The notes under the pieces are model-generated. The model saw only the letters and a list, made by a program, of their open reading frames with translations, made no database searches and had not been told where the DNA came from. From assembly GCA_036563615.1 (NCBI GenBank), contig DATCMB010000022.1, positions 372,001 to 436,000 of the forward strand: a DNA stretch of 64,000 nucleotides, in the 5' to 3' direction. The position numbers were made by a program, and so were the translations under genes. The stretch is from Candidatus Binatia bacterium (GTDB lineage Bacteria; Desulfobacterota; Binatia; UBA12015). Below, piece after piece: positions 37,535 to 47,272 of the stretch; position 1 is the stretch's first letter, and each line of letters opens with the position of its first letter.

Positions 37535-39809
37535 CGGACGGTCGACCGATGGAACCGATCCGCCGCCTCGGCATCGTCGGAGTCGGCCTGATCGGCGGCT
37601 CGCTCGCGCTCGCGCTGCGTCGCGCGGGGCTCGTGCGCGAGGTGGTCGGCGTCGGCCGCAGCCGGGCGAACCTCGACGTCGCGCTGGCGCGCGGCATCGT
37701 CGACCGCGCGGGCGACGATCCGGCGCTGGTGCGCGGCTGCGACGTCGTGGTGCTCGCGACGCCGGTCGCGGCCCTCGCGCGGATGGCGGCGGCGATCGCG
37801 CCGCACCTCGAGCGCGACGCGATCGTCACCGACGCGGGCAGCGTCAAGGAAGGAGTCGTCCGCGACTGCACGAGCGCGCTCGCGGGACGCGCGCGCTTCG
37901 TCGGCGCGCACCCGATCGCCGGCACCGAGGACTCGGGAGCCGCGGCCGCCGACGCCGAGCTGTTCCGCGGACGGCGCTGCGTACTGACGCCGGTCGCGGG
38001 CACCGATCGCGACGCGCGCGCGCGCGTGCGCGCGCTTTGGGAGGCGGTCGGAATGGAGGTGGTCGAGATGGCGCCGGCCGCGCACGACGCGGTGCTGGCG
38101 CTGACCAGCCACACGCCGCACCTCCTCGCCTTTGCCTTGACGCGCGCCGCGGAGGCGATGCGGCAGAAGGCCGACGGCGCCGCGGATCCGTTCGCGTTCG
38201 CGGGGCCGTCGTTCGAAGGCGCGACGCGCGTCGCCGTGAGCTCGCCCGAGACCTGGCGCGACATCCTGCTCGCGAACGCGCCCGCGGTGCACGACGCGCT
38301 CGCGGCGCTCCGCGCCGAGCTCGACGCGCTCGAGGCGGCGGTGCGTGCGGGCGACGGCAAGCGTCTCGCGGGACTCATTGCCGAAGCGCGCGCGGCGAAG
38401 CAGCGCGCGGCGGCTGCGAGCGGAGGAAGCAGTGTGAGCGCAACGGTTGGTGGTTCGGCGGGTGGCTCGACCGGACGTTCGTCCGGCGGCGCGAGCGGCG
38501 GCGCCGCGCCGTCGACGGTCGTCGTGCAGCCGGCGGCGGCGCCGCTCGCGGGCGACGTCGAGGTGCCGGGCGACAAGTCGATCGCGCACCGCGCGCTGCT
38601 CTTCGGCGGCATCGCGCACGGCACGACGACGATCCGCGGCGTCGGGCAGGGGCAGGACAACGCGTCGACCATGCACGTGCTGCGCGCGCTCGGCGTCGAG
38701 GTCGCGCGCGAGGGCGGCTTCGTGCGCGTCACCGGCAAGGGCTTCGACGGTCTGCGCGCGCCGAGCGAGGTGCTCGACTGCGGCAACTCGGGCACCACGA
38801 TGCGTCTCGTCGCGGGCGTGCTCGCGGGGCGTCCGTTCACGGCGACGCTCGACGGCGACTCGTCGCTGCGCCGCCGCCCCATGCGCCGCATCGTCGAGCC
38901 GCTCGAGCGCATGGGCGCCAAGCTCGAGACGAACGATGGCCGTCCGCCGGTGCGCGTGACCGGCGGCGTGCTGCGCGCGGCGGAGTTCAAGCTCTCGGTC
39001 GCGAGCGCGCAGGTGAAGACGGCGATCATCCTCGCGGCGCTGCAGGCGACCGGACGCACGACGGTCGAGGAGCCGGGCGCGTCGCGCGACCACACCGAGC
39101 GCCTGCTGCCCGCGTTCGGCGTGCGGCTCGAGCGTCCGCGTCCGAACGTCGTCGTGGTCGAGGGACCGCAGGAGCTGCGCGCGTGCTCGGTCGACGTGCC
39201 GGGCGATCCGAGCGCGGCGGCGTTCTGGTTGGTCGCGGGCTCGATCGTGCCGGGCTCGCGCATCTTCGTCCGCGGCGTGTCCATGAACCTGACGCGCATC
39301 GGCGCGCTCGACGTCCTGCGCGCGATGGGCGCGAAGATCACGGTGCACGAGCGTCCGCCGCTCGGCGACGAGCCGGTCGCGGACCTCGAGGTCGAGGCGA
39401 CGGAGCTGCATGGCACCGAGGTCGCGGGCGAGCTCATGCTGCGCGCGATCGACGAGTTCCCGGTGCTCGCGGTCGCGGCGGCGGTCGCGCGCGGCGAGAC
39501 GCGCTTTGCCGACGGCGCCGAGCTGCGCGTCAAGGAGAGCGACCGCATCGCCGCGATGGCGCGCGGCCTCTCCGTGCTCGGAGCGGACGTCTTCGAGCAC
39601 GAGGACGGCATGACGGTGCGCGGCGGCAAGCCGCTCGGCGGTGGTACGGTCGAGAGCCACGAGGACCACCGCATCGCGATGGCCTTCGTCATCGCGGCGC
39701 TCGCCGCGCGCGCGCCGGTGACGATTCGCGGCGCGGACGCGATCGCGGTCTCCGACCCGGGCTTCCTCGTGACGCTCGCGAAGCTGCGCCGTGGCGGAGG
39801 AGAGCCGGG

Positions 39810-39813
<4 letters not shown>
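37531..39813 (+). CDS. tyrA-aroA: TyrA-AroA fusion: prephenate dehydrogenase joined to EPSP synthase
   Basis: A 760-residue frame with two aromatic-pathway enzymes. Residues about 10-295 are TyrA: NAD motif GIVGVGLIGGSLALAL, TDAGSVKEGV, and the catalytic-His block GAHPIAGTEDSGAAAADAEL. A Gly/Ser-rich linker (about 297-328) leads to AroA (about 330-760): EVPGDKSIAHRALLFGGIAH, DCGNSGTTMRLVAGVLAG, RRPMRRIVEPLERMGA, and LRVKESDRIAAMARGLSVLG. Fused TyrA-AroA proteins are known from some gammaproteobacteria. The linker DNA holds a strong ribosome-binding site and GTG (38434), so free AroA may also be made. Overlaps pheA and cmk by four bases each. Confidence 0.95.
38422..38436 (+). promoter_or_regulatory. 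Internal ribosome-binding site and GTG inside tyrA-aroA
   Basis: GGAGGAAG (38422-38429) is followed, seven bases after GGAGG, by an in-frame GTG (38434-38436). Translation from here would give a 459-residue AroA with a Gly/Ser leader of about 28 residues. The site sits exactly at the domain junction, suggesting it is the former aroA start preserved after loss of the tyrA stop codon. Seen in sequence; use in the cell is inference. Confidence 0.55.
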
Positions 39814-40531
<718 letters not shown>

Positions 40532-40535
<4 letters not shown>

Positions 40536-40560
40536 AAACCGCTCTGGCGAAGAGTATGGC
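40532..40560 (+). promoter_or_regulatory. rpsA: Candidate rpsA promoter overlapping the cmk stop
   Basis: TTGAAA (40532-40537) and TATGGC (40555-40560) are spaced by 17 bases; -35 matches 5 of 6, -10 matches 3 of 6. It overlaps the cmk stop and would give an rpsA leader of about 50 bases containing the hairpin at 40569-40593. Seen by eye only. Confidence 0.4.
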
Positions 40561-40568
40561 AACGAGAA

Positions 40569-40593
40569 CGCGCGTGGCGGACCCGCACGCGCG
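40569..40593 (+). promoter_or_regulatory. rpsA: Hairpin in the rpsA leader
   Basis: CGCGCGTG (40569-40576) and CACGCGCG (40586-40593) form a perfect 8-bp stem with a 9-base loop, ending 8 bases before the GGAGG ribosome-binding site (40602-40606). The GACC just after the stem can pair with GGTC over that site. A structured leader fits autogenous control of S1 as known in E. coli; control here is inference. Confidence 0.45.
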
Positions 40594-40616
40594 ACCCCCT
40601 TGGAGGTCGTTTTTGC

Positions 40617-42335
40617 ATGATGAGCGCGAATGACGAGTCGTCGCTTGACGAGGATTTTGGCAAACTCTTCGAGCAGAGTCTCAAGTCCGTCAAGCCAGGC
40701 GAAGTCGTCAAGGGCCGCGTGGTTCAGATCGCGAACGGCCTCGTCACGGTAGACATCGGTTACAAGTCGGAAGGCCAGATCCCGATCAACGAGTTCCGCG
40801 ATCGCGACGGCAACATCGAGGTCAACGTCGGCGACGAGGTCGACGTCTACTTCGAGGCCAGCGAGGGCGAGACCGGCGCGGTCAGCCTGTCGCGCGCGAA
40901 GGCGGAGCAGGTCAAGGTCTGGCGCGACATCGAGCAGGCGTACAACGAGGGCCTGCCGATCGAGGGTCTGATCGTCGGCAAGGTGAAGGGCGGCCTCAAG
41001 GTCGACATCGGCGTCGGCGCCTTCCTGCCCGGCTCGCACGCCGACCTCCGTCCGACGCGCAACCTGGATCGCTTCATCGGCCAGAAGGGCCGCTTCGCGA
41101 TCCTCAAGTTCAACCGCTCGCGCGGCAACGTCGTGGTGTCGCGTCGCGCGGTGCTCGAGCGCGAGCGCTCGGCGCTGAAGGAAGAGACGCTGCGCGTGCT
41201 CGAGGAGGGCATCATCCTCGAGGGCGCCGTCAAGAACATCACGGACTACGGCGCGTTCGTCGACCTCGGCGGTCTCGACGGTCTGCTGCACATCACCGAC
41301 ATGTCGTGGGGCCGCATCTCGCACCCCTCGGAGGTCATCAACGTCGGCGACCAGGTGAAGGTCGTCGTGCTGAAGTACGACCCCGAGCGTGAGCGCGTGT
41401 CGCTCGGCATGAAGCAGATCATGCCCGACCCGTGGACGACCGCGGCCGAGCGCTACCCGGTCGGCACCCGCATCCGCGGCAAGGTCGTGAGCATCACCGA
41501 CTACGGCGCGTTCGTCGAGCTCGAGAAGGGCGTCGAGGGCCTGATCCACGTCTCCGAGATGTCGTGGACCAAGCGCGTGACGCACCCGTCGAAGGTGCTC
41601 GAGCTCGGCGCCGAGGTCGAGGTCCAGGTGCTCGACGTCGACCCGCAGAACCGCCGCATCTCGCTCGGCCTCAAGCAGGTCGCGCCGAACCCGTGGGAGC
41701 TGGTCCGCGTCAATCACCCGACCGGCAGCAAGATCACCGGCAAGGTGAAGAGCATCACCGACTTCGGCATCTTCGTCGGGGTCGACGACGGGATCGACGG
41801 GCTGGTCCACATCTCCGACCTGCACTGGACGAAGAAGATCAAGCACCCCTCGGAGCTCTACAAGAAGGGTGACGAGATCGAGGCCGTCGTGCTCGGCGTC
41901 GACGTCGAGAACGAGCGCATCTCGCTCGGCGTCAAGCAGCTCACCCCCGATCCCTGGCTGACGCTGCCGGAGCGCTACCCGGTCGGCACCAAGGTCAAGG
42001 GCCCGATCACGAGCATCACCGACTTCGGCGTGTTCGTCGAGATCGAGGACGGGATCGAGGGTCTGATCCACGTCTCGCAGATCTCGACCGAGCGCATCGA
42101 CAAGCCGAGCCAGCACTTCCAGGTCGGCGAGGAGATCGAGGCCGAGGTCACCAACATCGATCCTCGCGAGAAGAAGATCGGCCTCTCGGTGCGGGCGCTG
42201 CGTCGCACCGAGGAGCGCGAGGAGATGAACGCCTACCTGAGCCGCGAGGGCAAGGCGGCGAAGTTCTCGCTCGAGGACGTGGTGGGAGACGAGCTGCAGC
42301 GGGCGGTGGGCGAGAAGAGCAAGTCGCAGAGCTAG
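40617..42335 (+). CDS. rpsA: 30S ribosomal protein S1
   Basis: Binds mRNA leaders and delivers them to the 30S subunit. The 572 residues hold six S1 (OB-fold) repeats from about residue 30 to 525. The first two are divergent and ribosome-facing (KGRVVQIANGLVTVDIGYKS; VGKVKGGLKVDIGVGAFLPG). The last four are regular RNA-binding copies, each with an ITDYGAFV or ITDFG(I/V)FV core. Length is slightly more than E. coli S1. ATG with GGAGG ten bases upstream; a second ATG follows at once. sppA begins 19 bases downstream. Confidence 0.97.
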   Translation: MMSANDESSLDEDFGKLFEQSLKSVKPGEVVKGRVVQIANGLVTVDIGYKSEGQIPINEFRDRDGNIEVNVGDEVDVYFEASEGETGAVSLSRAKAEQVKVWRDIEQAYNEGLPIEGLIVGKVKGGLKVDIGVGAFLPGSHADLRPTRNLDRFIGQKGRFAILKFNRSRGNVVVSRRAVLERERSALKEETLRVLEEGIILEGAVKNITDYGAFVDLGGLDGLLHITDMSWGRISHPSEVINVGDQVKVVVLKYDPERERVSLGMKQIMPDPWTTAAERYPVGTRIRGKVVSITDYGAFVELEKGVEGLIHVSEMSWTKRVTHPSKVLELGAEVEVQVLDVDPQNRRISLGLKQVAPNPWELVRVNHPTGSKITGKVKSITDFGIFVGVDDGIDGLVHISDLHWTKKIKHPSELYKKGDEIEAVVLGVDVENERISLGVKQLTPDPWLTLPERYPVGTKVKGPITSITDFGVFVEIEDGIEGLIHVSQISTERIDKPSQHFQVGEEIEAEVTNIDPREKKIGLSVRALRRTEEREEMNAYLSREGKAAKFSLEDVVGDELQRAVGEKSKSQS

Positions 42336-42354
42336 AGGCTCGGCCGAGGGAACC

Positions 42355-43317
42355 ATGCCCGGGCAGCCCGTGCGCCGCGCTTTCGGCTTCGTCGGCGGTT
42401 TTCTCGTCCTCTTCTTCGTCCTCGCGTTCGCCCTCGCCTGGATGCGTGCGGGGTCGGGCGGCGCGCTCCTGCCGGGCAAGGAGATCGTCGCCGTCGTCCC
42501 GCTCGAGGGCGAGATCCAGCGCTCCGACGACTTCGTCGAGACGCTCGACGACCTCGCGGAGAACCAGCGCGTCGGCGCGGTGGTCGTGCGCATCAACTCG
42601 CCGGGCGGTGCCGTGGCGCCGTCGCAGGAGATGTACGACGCCGTCCGCCGGCTCTCGGAGAAGAAGCCGGTGGTCGCCTCGCTCGGCGCGGTCGCCGCGT
42701 CCGGCGGCTACTACGTCGCGAGCGCGGCCGACGTCGTGGTCGCGAGCCCGGGCACGCTGACGGGCTCGATCGGCGTCATCATGCAGATCGCCAACGTCAA
42801 GGGTCTGCTCGAGAAGCTCGGCGTCGAGACCACGACCGTCACCGCGGGCAAGTGGAAGGACATGGGCTCACCGTTCCGCAATCTGACGCCCGAGGAGCGG
42901 GCGATCCTGCAGCAGATGGCGGATCAGGTGCACACGCAGTTCATCGACGCCGTGGCGGCGGGCCGCAAGCTCGATCCCGAGCGCGCGCGCGACGTCGCGA
43001 GCGGACGCATCTACACGGGAGAGGAGGCGCACCAGGTCGGGCTGGTCGACGAGCTCGGCGGTCTCGATGACGCGGTCAGGATCGCGGGCAGCCGCGCCGG
43101 CATCGTCGGCAAGCCGACCGTCGAGCGCTTCTCGCCGCGCCGCGGACCGTGGTGGTGGCGGGCGCTGTTCGCCGACGAGGCGATGGCGACGGCGTCGTCG
43201 GGAAGCACGCTGGCCTTCCTTCTCGCGCTCGCCGAGATGGCGAGCGAAGGATCCCCCTCCGGGCAACCGCAGCTTCTTTGGCGGCTGCCGATCGTGACGG
43301 AAGGATTCCGCTGGTAG
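42355..43317 (+). CDS. sppA: Signal peptide peptidase SppA
   Basis: Membrane-anchored serine protease that degrades released signal peptides. The 320-residue protein has one N-terminal helix (FVGGFLVLFFVLAFALAWM), the clan fold with VVVRINSPGGAVAPSQEMYD, the nucleophile Ser in AVAASGGYYVASAADVVVAS (about 117), TGSIGVIMQ, and the catalytic Lys region AGKWKDMGSPFRNLTPEERA (about 166). It is the short, single-domain type (as in Bacillus). About 60 C-terminal residues beyond the domain are not conserved. The rpsA-sppA-ihfB order is typical of deltaproteobacteria. Confidence 0.94.
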   Translation: MPGQPVRRAFGFVGGFLVLFFVLAFALAWMRAGSGGALLPGKEIVAVVPLEGEIQRSDDFVETLDDLAENQRVGAVVVRINSPGGAVAPSQEMYDAVRRLSEKKPVVASLGAVAASGGYYVASAADVVVASPGTLTGSIGVIMQIANVKGLLEKLGVETTTVTAGKWKDMGSPFRNLTPEERAILQQMADQVHTQFIDAVAAGRKLDPERARDVASGRIYTGEEAHQVGLVDELGGLDDAVRIAGSRAGIVGKPTVERFSPRRGPWWWRALFADEAMATASSGSTLAFLLALAEMASEGSPSGQPQLLWRLPIVTEGFRW

Positions 43318-43359
43318 CCTCCGGCGCGAGCGACCAGCGGACGAAAGTCGAGGCAGACC

Positions 43360-43695
43360 ATGACGAAGCGCGAGCTGATCGAAGCCGTCGTCGCCGCCCG
43401 CAGCCACATCCCGCGGCGGGAGGTCGAGACGCTGGTGAACTCCGTGTTCGCCAGCCTCACCGAGGCGTTGGCGCGCGGCGAGCGGATCGAGATCCGCGGC
43501 TTCGGCAGCTTCGTCGTCAAGCGTCGCAACGCGCGCGAGGGCCTGAACCCGAAGACCGGCGAGGTCGTGTCGGTGATGGCCAAGCGGGTGCCGTTCTTCA
43601 AGGCCGGCAAGGAGCTCAAGCTGCGCGTCGACGGCAAGGGCAGCGCGTACAGCGAGCCGCCCGCAGCTGCGGCCGCCGCACAGGGCGAGCGCTGA
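43360..43695 (+). CDS. ihfB: Integration host factor beta subunit
   Basis: DNA-bending HU/IHF family protein. The 111 residues contain MTKRELIEAVVAARSHIPRR, RIEIRGFGSFVVKRRNAREG, NPKTGE with the conserved intercalating-loop sequence, and VPFFKAGKELKLRV. A 20-residue Ala-rich tail exceeds the usual 94-100 residues. IHF-beta rather than HU is chosen by REGLNPKTGE and by the rpsA-proximal location known for ihfB. Confidence 0.92.
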   Translation: MTKRELIEAVVAARSHIPRREVETLVNSVFASLTEALARGERIEIRGFGSFVVKRRNAREGLNPKTGEVVSVMAKRVPFFKAGKELKLRVDGKGSAYSEPPAAAAAAQGER

Positions 43696-43729
43696 GCAGC
43701 GATTTGCCGCACGAAGAGGCTCGTCCGTC

Positions 43730-44218
43730 GTGAGCCACAGGGTGCTCTGGGCGCCTTGGCGCATGACGTACGTCGAGGGCAACGCGCCGCGCCGGGGCGG
43801 CTGCATCTTCTGCGACCTGCCCGTCGAGGGCGACCCGCGTGAGAACCTCGTCCTGCACGCCGACGAGCACGCGGTCGTCATGCTGAACCGCTACCCGTAC
43901 AACAGCGGTCACCTGATGGTCGCGCCGCGGCGCCACGTGGCGGACCCGCTCGAGCTGCCGGACGACGCCTGGACCGCGCTCATGGACCACGTGCGGCGGG
44001 GCATGGCGGCGCTGCGCGAGACCTTCCGGCCCGAGGGCATGAACGTCGGCGCCAACCTCGGCACGGCGGCCGGCGCCGGGATCGCCGCCCACCTGCACTG
44101 GCACCTCGTGCCGCGCTGGTCGGGAGACACCAACTTCATGCCGGTCGTCGGCGAGGTGAAGGTCATCCCCCAGCACTTGCTCGACACCTACGATTTGCTG
44201 AAACGGCACTACACCTGA
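43730..44218 (+). CDS. HIT-family nucleotide hydrolase/phosphorylase
   Basis: Histidine-triad enzyme, probably acting on diadenosine polyphosphates or adenylylated compounds (Ap4A phosphorylase/Fhit branch). The 162 residues have CIFC near the N-terminus (a likely zinc pair with a His), LNRYPYNSGHLMVAPRRHVA, LGTAAGAGIAAHLHWHLVPR with the HxHxH triad, and WSGDTNFMPVVGEVKVIPQH. Substrate cannot be settled from sequence. GTG start, 34 bases after ihfB. Confidence 0.92.
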   Translation: MSHRVLWAPWRMTYVEGNAPRRGGCIFCDLPVEGDPRENLVLHADEHAVVMLNRYPYNSGHLMVAPRRHVADPLELPDDAWTALMDHVRRGMAALRETFRPEGMNVGANLGTAAGAGIAAHLHWHLVPRWSGDTNFMPVVGEVKVIPQHLLDTYDLLKRHYT

Positions 44219-44226
44219 GGTATCCT
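44198..44226 (+). promoter_or_regulatory. Possible promoter for the AAA+/VWA operon
   Basis: CTGAAA (44198-44203) and TATCCT (44221-44226) are 17 bases apart, matching 4 of 6 positions each. They overlap the end of the HIT gene and would start transcription about 36 bases before the AAA+ gene. By eye, weak. Confidence 0.3.
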
Positions 44227-44268
44227 CGGGCAACGCGTCGGCGGATGCATGGCGCGTAGGAGGTGTCG

Positions 44269-45666
44269 ATGCGCCCTGAAACCACCGTCGGCGATCTGCG
44301 TCGCGCGGGCTACCGTCCGGTATCGGTGCGCGAGGAGATGCGCCGTAACCTCATCGACACGCTGTCGCGGGGCGAGCGCATCCTGCCGGGCATCATCGGC
44401 TACGACGACACGGTGATCCCGGAGATCGAGAACGCGATCCTCTCGGGACACCACATGGTGTTCCTCGGCGAGCGCGGCCAGGCGAAGTCGCGGATGATCC
44501 GCGGCCTGGTGCAGCTGCTCGACGAGGAGGTGCCGGCGGTCGCCGGCTGCGAGATCCACTGCGACCCGCTCGCGCCGATCTGCCGACGCTGCAAGAATCT
44601 GCTGGAGCGCGAGGGCGACGACGCGCCGATCACCTGGCTCCGACGCGAGGACCGCTACGGCGAGAAGCTCGCGACGCCCGACGTCTCGATCGCGGACCTG
44701 ATCGGCGAGATCGATCCGATCAAGGTCGCCGAGGGGCGCTACCTCGCCGACGAGGACGCGATCCACTACGGCCTCGTGCCGCGCACCAACCGCGGCATCT
44801 TCGCGATCAACGAGCTGCCCGACCTGATGGAGAAGATCCAGGTCGGGTTGTTCAACCTGATGGAGGAGCGCGACGTCCAGATCAAAGGCTTCAAGGTGCG
44901 TCTGCCGCTCGACATCGTGATCGTCGCGAGCGCCAACCCCGAGGACTACACGAGCCGCGGTCGCATCATCACGCCGCTCAAGGACCGCTTCGACGTCCAG
45001 ATCCGCACGCACTACCCGCAGCGGATCGAGACCGAGATCGCGATCGTCGAGCAGGAGGTGCCGATCGCCGAGCGCTGCGGACGTCCGGTGCGCGTGCCGG
45101 ACTTCATGAAGCAGGTGATCGCGCAGCTCACCTTCGAGGCGCGCGCGTCGCACGAGATCAACCAGACCTCCGGCGTCAGCGTGCGTGTCACGGTGAACAA
45201 CTACGAGACGCTGATCGCGAACGCGGAGCGGCGCGCGGTCCGCCTCGGCGAGAACGAGATCGTGCCGCGGATCTCCGATCTGCACGCGGTGTCGGCGTCG
45301 ATGCTCGGCAAGCTCGAGCTCGAGTACACGGGCGACGAGCGCGGCGAGACGTCGCCGCTCGAGCGCCTGCTCAACCGCGCCGTGCTCGCGGTGTTCGACC
45401 GCGTGATGTCGGTCGACCGGCTGTCGAAGGTGAGCAACTACTTCGCCGCCGGCTGGGGCGTCGAGGTGTCGGACATGATGCGCGCCGACGAGTACCTCGA
45501 AGGCATCCGCGCGATCCCCGGGCTGCGCGAGGCGATCGCCGAGCTCGGCCCGTTCGAGTCGCCGGCGCTGATGGCGTCGGCGACCGAGTTCATCCTCGAG
45601 GGCCTCCACCTGCACCAGAAGCTCAACAAGGACGTCGAGGGCGGCCGCATCACGTACCGGGCCTGA
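44269..45666 (+). CDS. AAA+ ATPase, magnesium-chelatase/MoxR-like, partner of a VWA protein
   Basis: A 465-residue AAA+ protein of the ChlI/MoxR branch. Walker A is FLGERGQAKSRMIRGL (about 66-81); an insert follows with four cysteines (CEIHCDPLAPICRRC, about 95-109) that could bind metal; then the block EKLATPDVSIADLIGEIDP, the Walker B position reading GIFAINELPDL (Asn where Asp is usual, catalytic Glu kept), and sensor-type VASANPEDYTSRGRIITPLK. I recall this NE variant as typical of a broadly distributed, uncharacterised chelatase-like family. ATG 44269 is chosen over GTG 44263 because AGGAGG (44258-44263) covers the latter. The VWA gene begins one base after its stop, indicating a complex. 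Confidence 0.88.
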   Translation: MRPETTVGDLRRAGYRPVSVREEMRRNLIDTLSRGERILPGIIGYDDTVIPEIENAILSGHHMVFLGERGQAKSRMIRGLVQLLDEEVPAVAGCEIHCDPLAPICRRCKNLLEREGDDAPITWLRREDRYGEKLATPDVSIADLIGEIDPIKVAEGRYLADEDAIHYGLVPRTNRGIFAINELPDLMEKIQVGLFNLMEERDVQIKGFKVRLPLDIVIVASANPEDYTSRGRIITPLKDRFDVQIRTHYPQRIETEIAIVEQEVPIAERCGRPVRVPDFMKQVIAQLTFEARASHEINQTSGVSVRVTVNNYETLIANAERRAVRLGENEIVPRISDLHAVSASMLGKLELEYTGDERGETSPLERLLNRAVLAVFDRVMSVDRLSKVSNYFAAGWGVEVSDMMRADEYLEGIRAIPGLREAIAELGPFESPALMASATEFILEGLHLHQKLNKDVEGGRITYRA

Positions 45667-45667
45667 C

Positions 45668-47272
45668 ATGCTGCGCATCCGCTACACGGCCTGGGACGGC
45701 ACGCAGCGCGTGCGGCTCGACGCCGACCGCGTGTTCGAGAAGCTCGCGGACGCGCTGTCGTACACCGACGACGTCCAGCAGGCGCTCGACTGGCTGCTGC
45801 GCCACGGTCTCGAGCTCGACGGCACCGTCGTGATGGGGCTCGACGAGCTGCTCCAGTCGGTCCGCGAGCAGATGCGCGAGCGCATGAGCCGCTTCAACCT
45901 CGACCACGCGCTCGACGATCCGCGCTCGCGGCTCGACGACATCCTCGAGCGCGAGCGCGAGGCGCTCGACGAGATGATGCGCGACGGCGACCCGGGCGCC
46001 GTGGCGCGCGAGAAGCGCGCGTTCCTCGACGACCTGCCGAGCCGGCTCTCCGAGGCGATCGAGCGCCTCGCGCAGCACTACCAGTTCGTCGATTCGGAGG
46101 CGGCGCGCCGCTTCCAGGAGCTGCTCTCCGAGCTCGACGACATTCGGCGGCTCGAGGACTTCAAGCGCTCGTACGGCGAGCAGATGCGCGGTCCCGAGTC
46201 GCTCGACTACGGCGAAGCGCTCGAGCTGATGCGCGAGATGGCGTCGCTCAAGGAGCTCGAGCGCAATCTGCTGACGGGCAACATCCCGACGATCGACGCG
46301 TCCGAGCTGCGCCGGCTGCTCGGCGATCGCGCGGCGCAGGACCTCGAGCGCCTCGGCCAGATCGTCCTCCTGCTGACCAACGCCGGATACTTGACGCAGA
46401 AGGAAGGCCGCGCGCGGCTGTCGGCGCGCGGCATCCGCCGCATCGGCCAGCTCGCGCTGCGCGACATCTACCAGCAGATGCTGCGCGACCGTCCCGGCAG
46501 CCACAACACCGACTTCCGCGGCGCCGCGGAGATCCGTCCCGAGCGCACGCGGCCGTGGCGCGACGGCGACATGCTCGAGCTCGCGCTCGTGCCGACGCTG
46601 ATGAACGCCGTGCGCCGCCGTCCGGTGAAGCCGCTCGCGATCGAGCCCGGCGACTTCGAGGTGCACGAGGCCGACTACGCGACCACGACGTCGACCGTGC
46701 TGCTGCTCGACATGAGCTGGTCGATGAGCTGGGAGGGGCGCTTCGCGGCGGCGAAGAAGGTCGCGCTCGCGCTCGAGAGCCTGATCCGCACGCGCTACCC
46801 GCGCGACTACTTCGGCATCGTCGGCTTCTACACCCGCGCCGTCGAGCTCAAGCCCGCCGACCTTCCCGAGGCGAGCTGGAACATGGGCGACCCGTTCACC
46901 AACTTGCAGGACGGGCTGCGCCTCGCGAGCGAGATGCTGCGCCGCCACCCGAGCCGCAACCAGCACGTCATCGTGGTGACCGACGGCCAGCCGACCGCGT
47001 ACTTCTCGCGCGGACGGCTGTACTGCGAGTGGCCGCTGTCGTTCGGCGGGGTGTCGCTGCGCGCCGCGGCCGAGACGCTGAAGGAGGTCGAGCGCGTCAC
47101 GCGGCAGGGCATCACGATCAACACCTTCATGCTCGACGACTCGCCCGGCCTGCGCGCGTTCGTCGAGCGCATGACGCGGATCAACAAGGGGCGGGCGCTC
47201 TACAGCCGCCCGGACCGGCTCGGCGAGTACCTGCTCGTCGACTACCTCGGCAAGAAGCGGAAGAAGGTCTGA
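45668..47272 (+). CDS. VWA-domain protein paired with the AAA+ ATPase
   Basis: A 534-residue cytoplasmic protein without signal peptide. The first 330 residues are mostly charged helices (LDDILEREREALDEMMRDGD and similar), followed by a von Willebrand A domain (about 340-530) with a complete MIDAS: DMSWSMS (about 349), a central Thr, and VTDGQPTAYF. The domain ends with VEERVTR-like helices and a basic tail KKRKKV. By analogy with MoxR-VWA and magnesium/cobalt chelatase ChlI-ChlD pairs, it likely carries the client or metal site remodelled by the ATPase. The client is unknown. Confidence 0.88.
   Translation: MLRIRYTAWDGTQRVRLDADRVFEKLADALSYTDDVQQALDWLLRHGLELDGTVVMGLDELLQSVREQMRERMSRFNLDHALDDPRSRLDDILEREREALDEMMRDGDPGAVAREKRAFLDDLPSRLSEAIERLAQHYQFVDSEAARRFQELLSELDDIRRLEDFKRSYGEQMRGPESLDYGEALELMREMASLKELERNLLTGNIPTIDASELRRLLGDRAAQDLERLGQIVLLLTNAGYLTQKEGRARLSARGIRRIGQLALRDIYQQMLRDRPGSHNTDFRGAAEIRPERTRPWRDGDMLELALVPTLMNAVRRRPVKPLAIEPGDFEVHEADYATTTSTVLLLDMSWSMSWEGRFAAAKKVALALESLIRTRYPRDYFGIVGFYTRAVELKPADLPEASWNMGDPFTNLQDGLRLASEMLRRHPSRNQHVIVVTDGQPTAYFSRGRLYCEWPLSFGGVSLRAAAETLKEVERVTRQGITINTFMLDDSPGLRAFVERMTRINKGRALYSRPDRLGEYLLVDYLGKKRKKV

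Noticed and set aside
42336..42354. CTCGGCCGAG palindrome after rpsA as an intrinsic terminator
   Set aside because: Ten-base palindrome without loop or T-run, 10 bases or so before the sppA start; more likely chance in GC-rich DNA.
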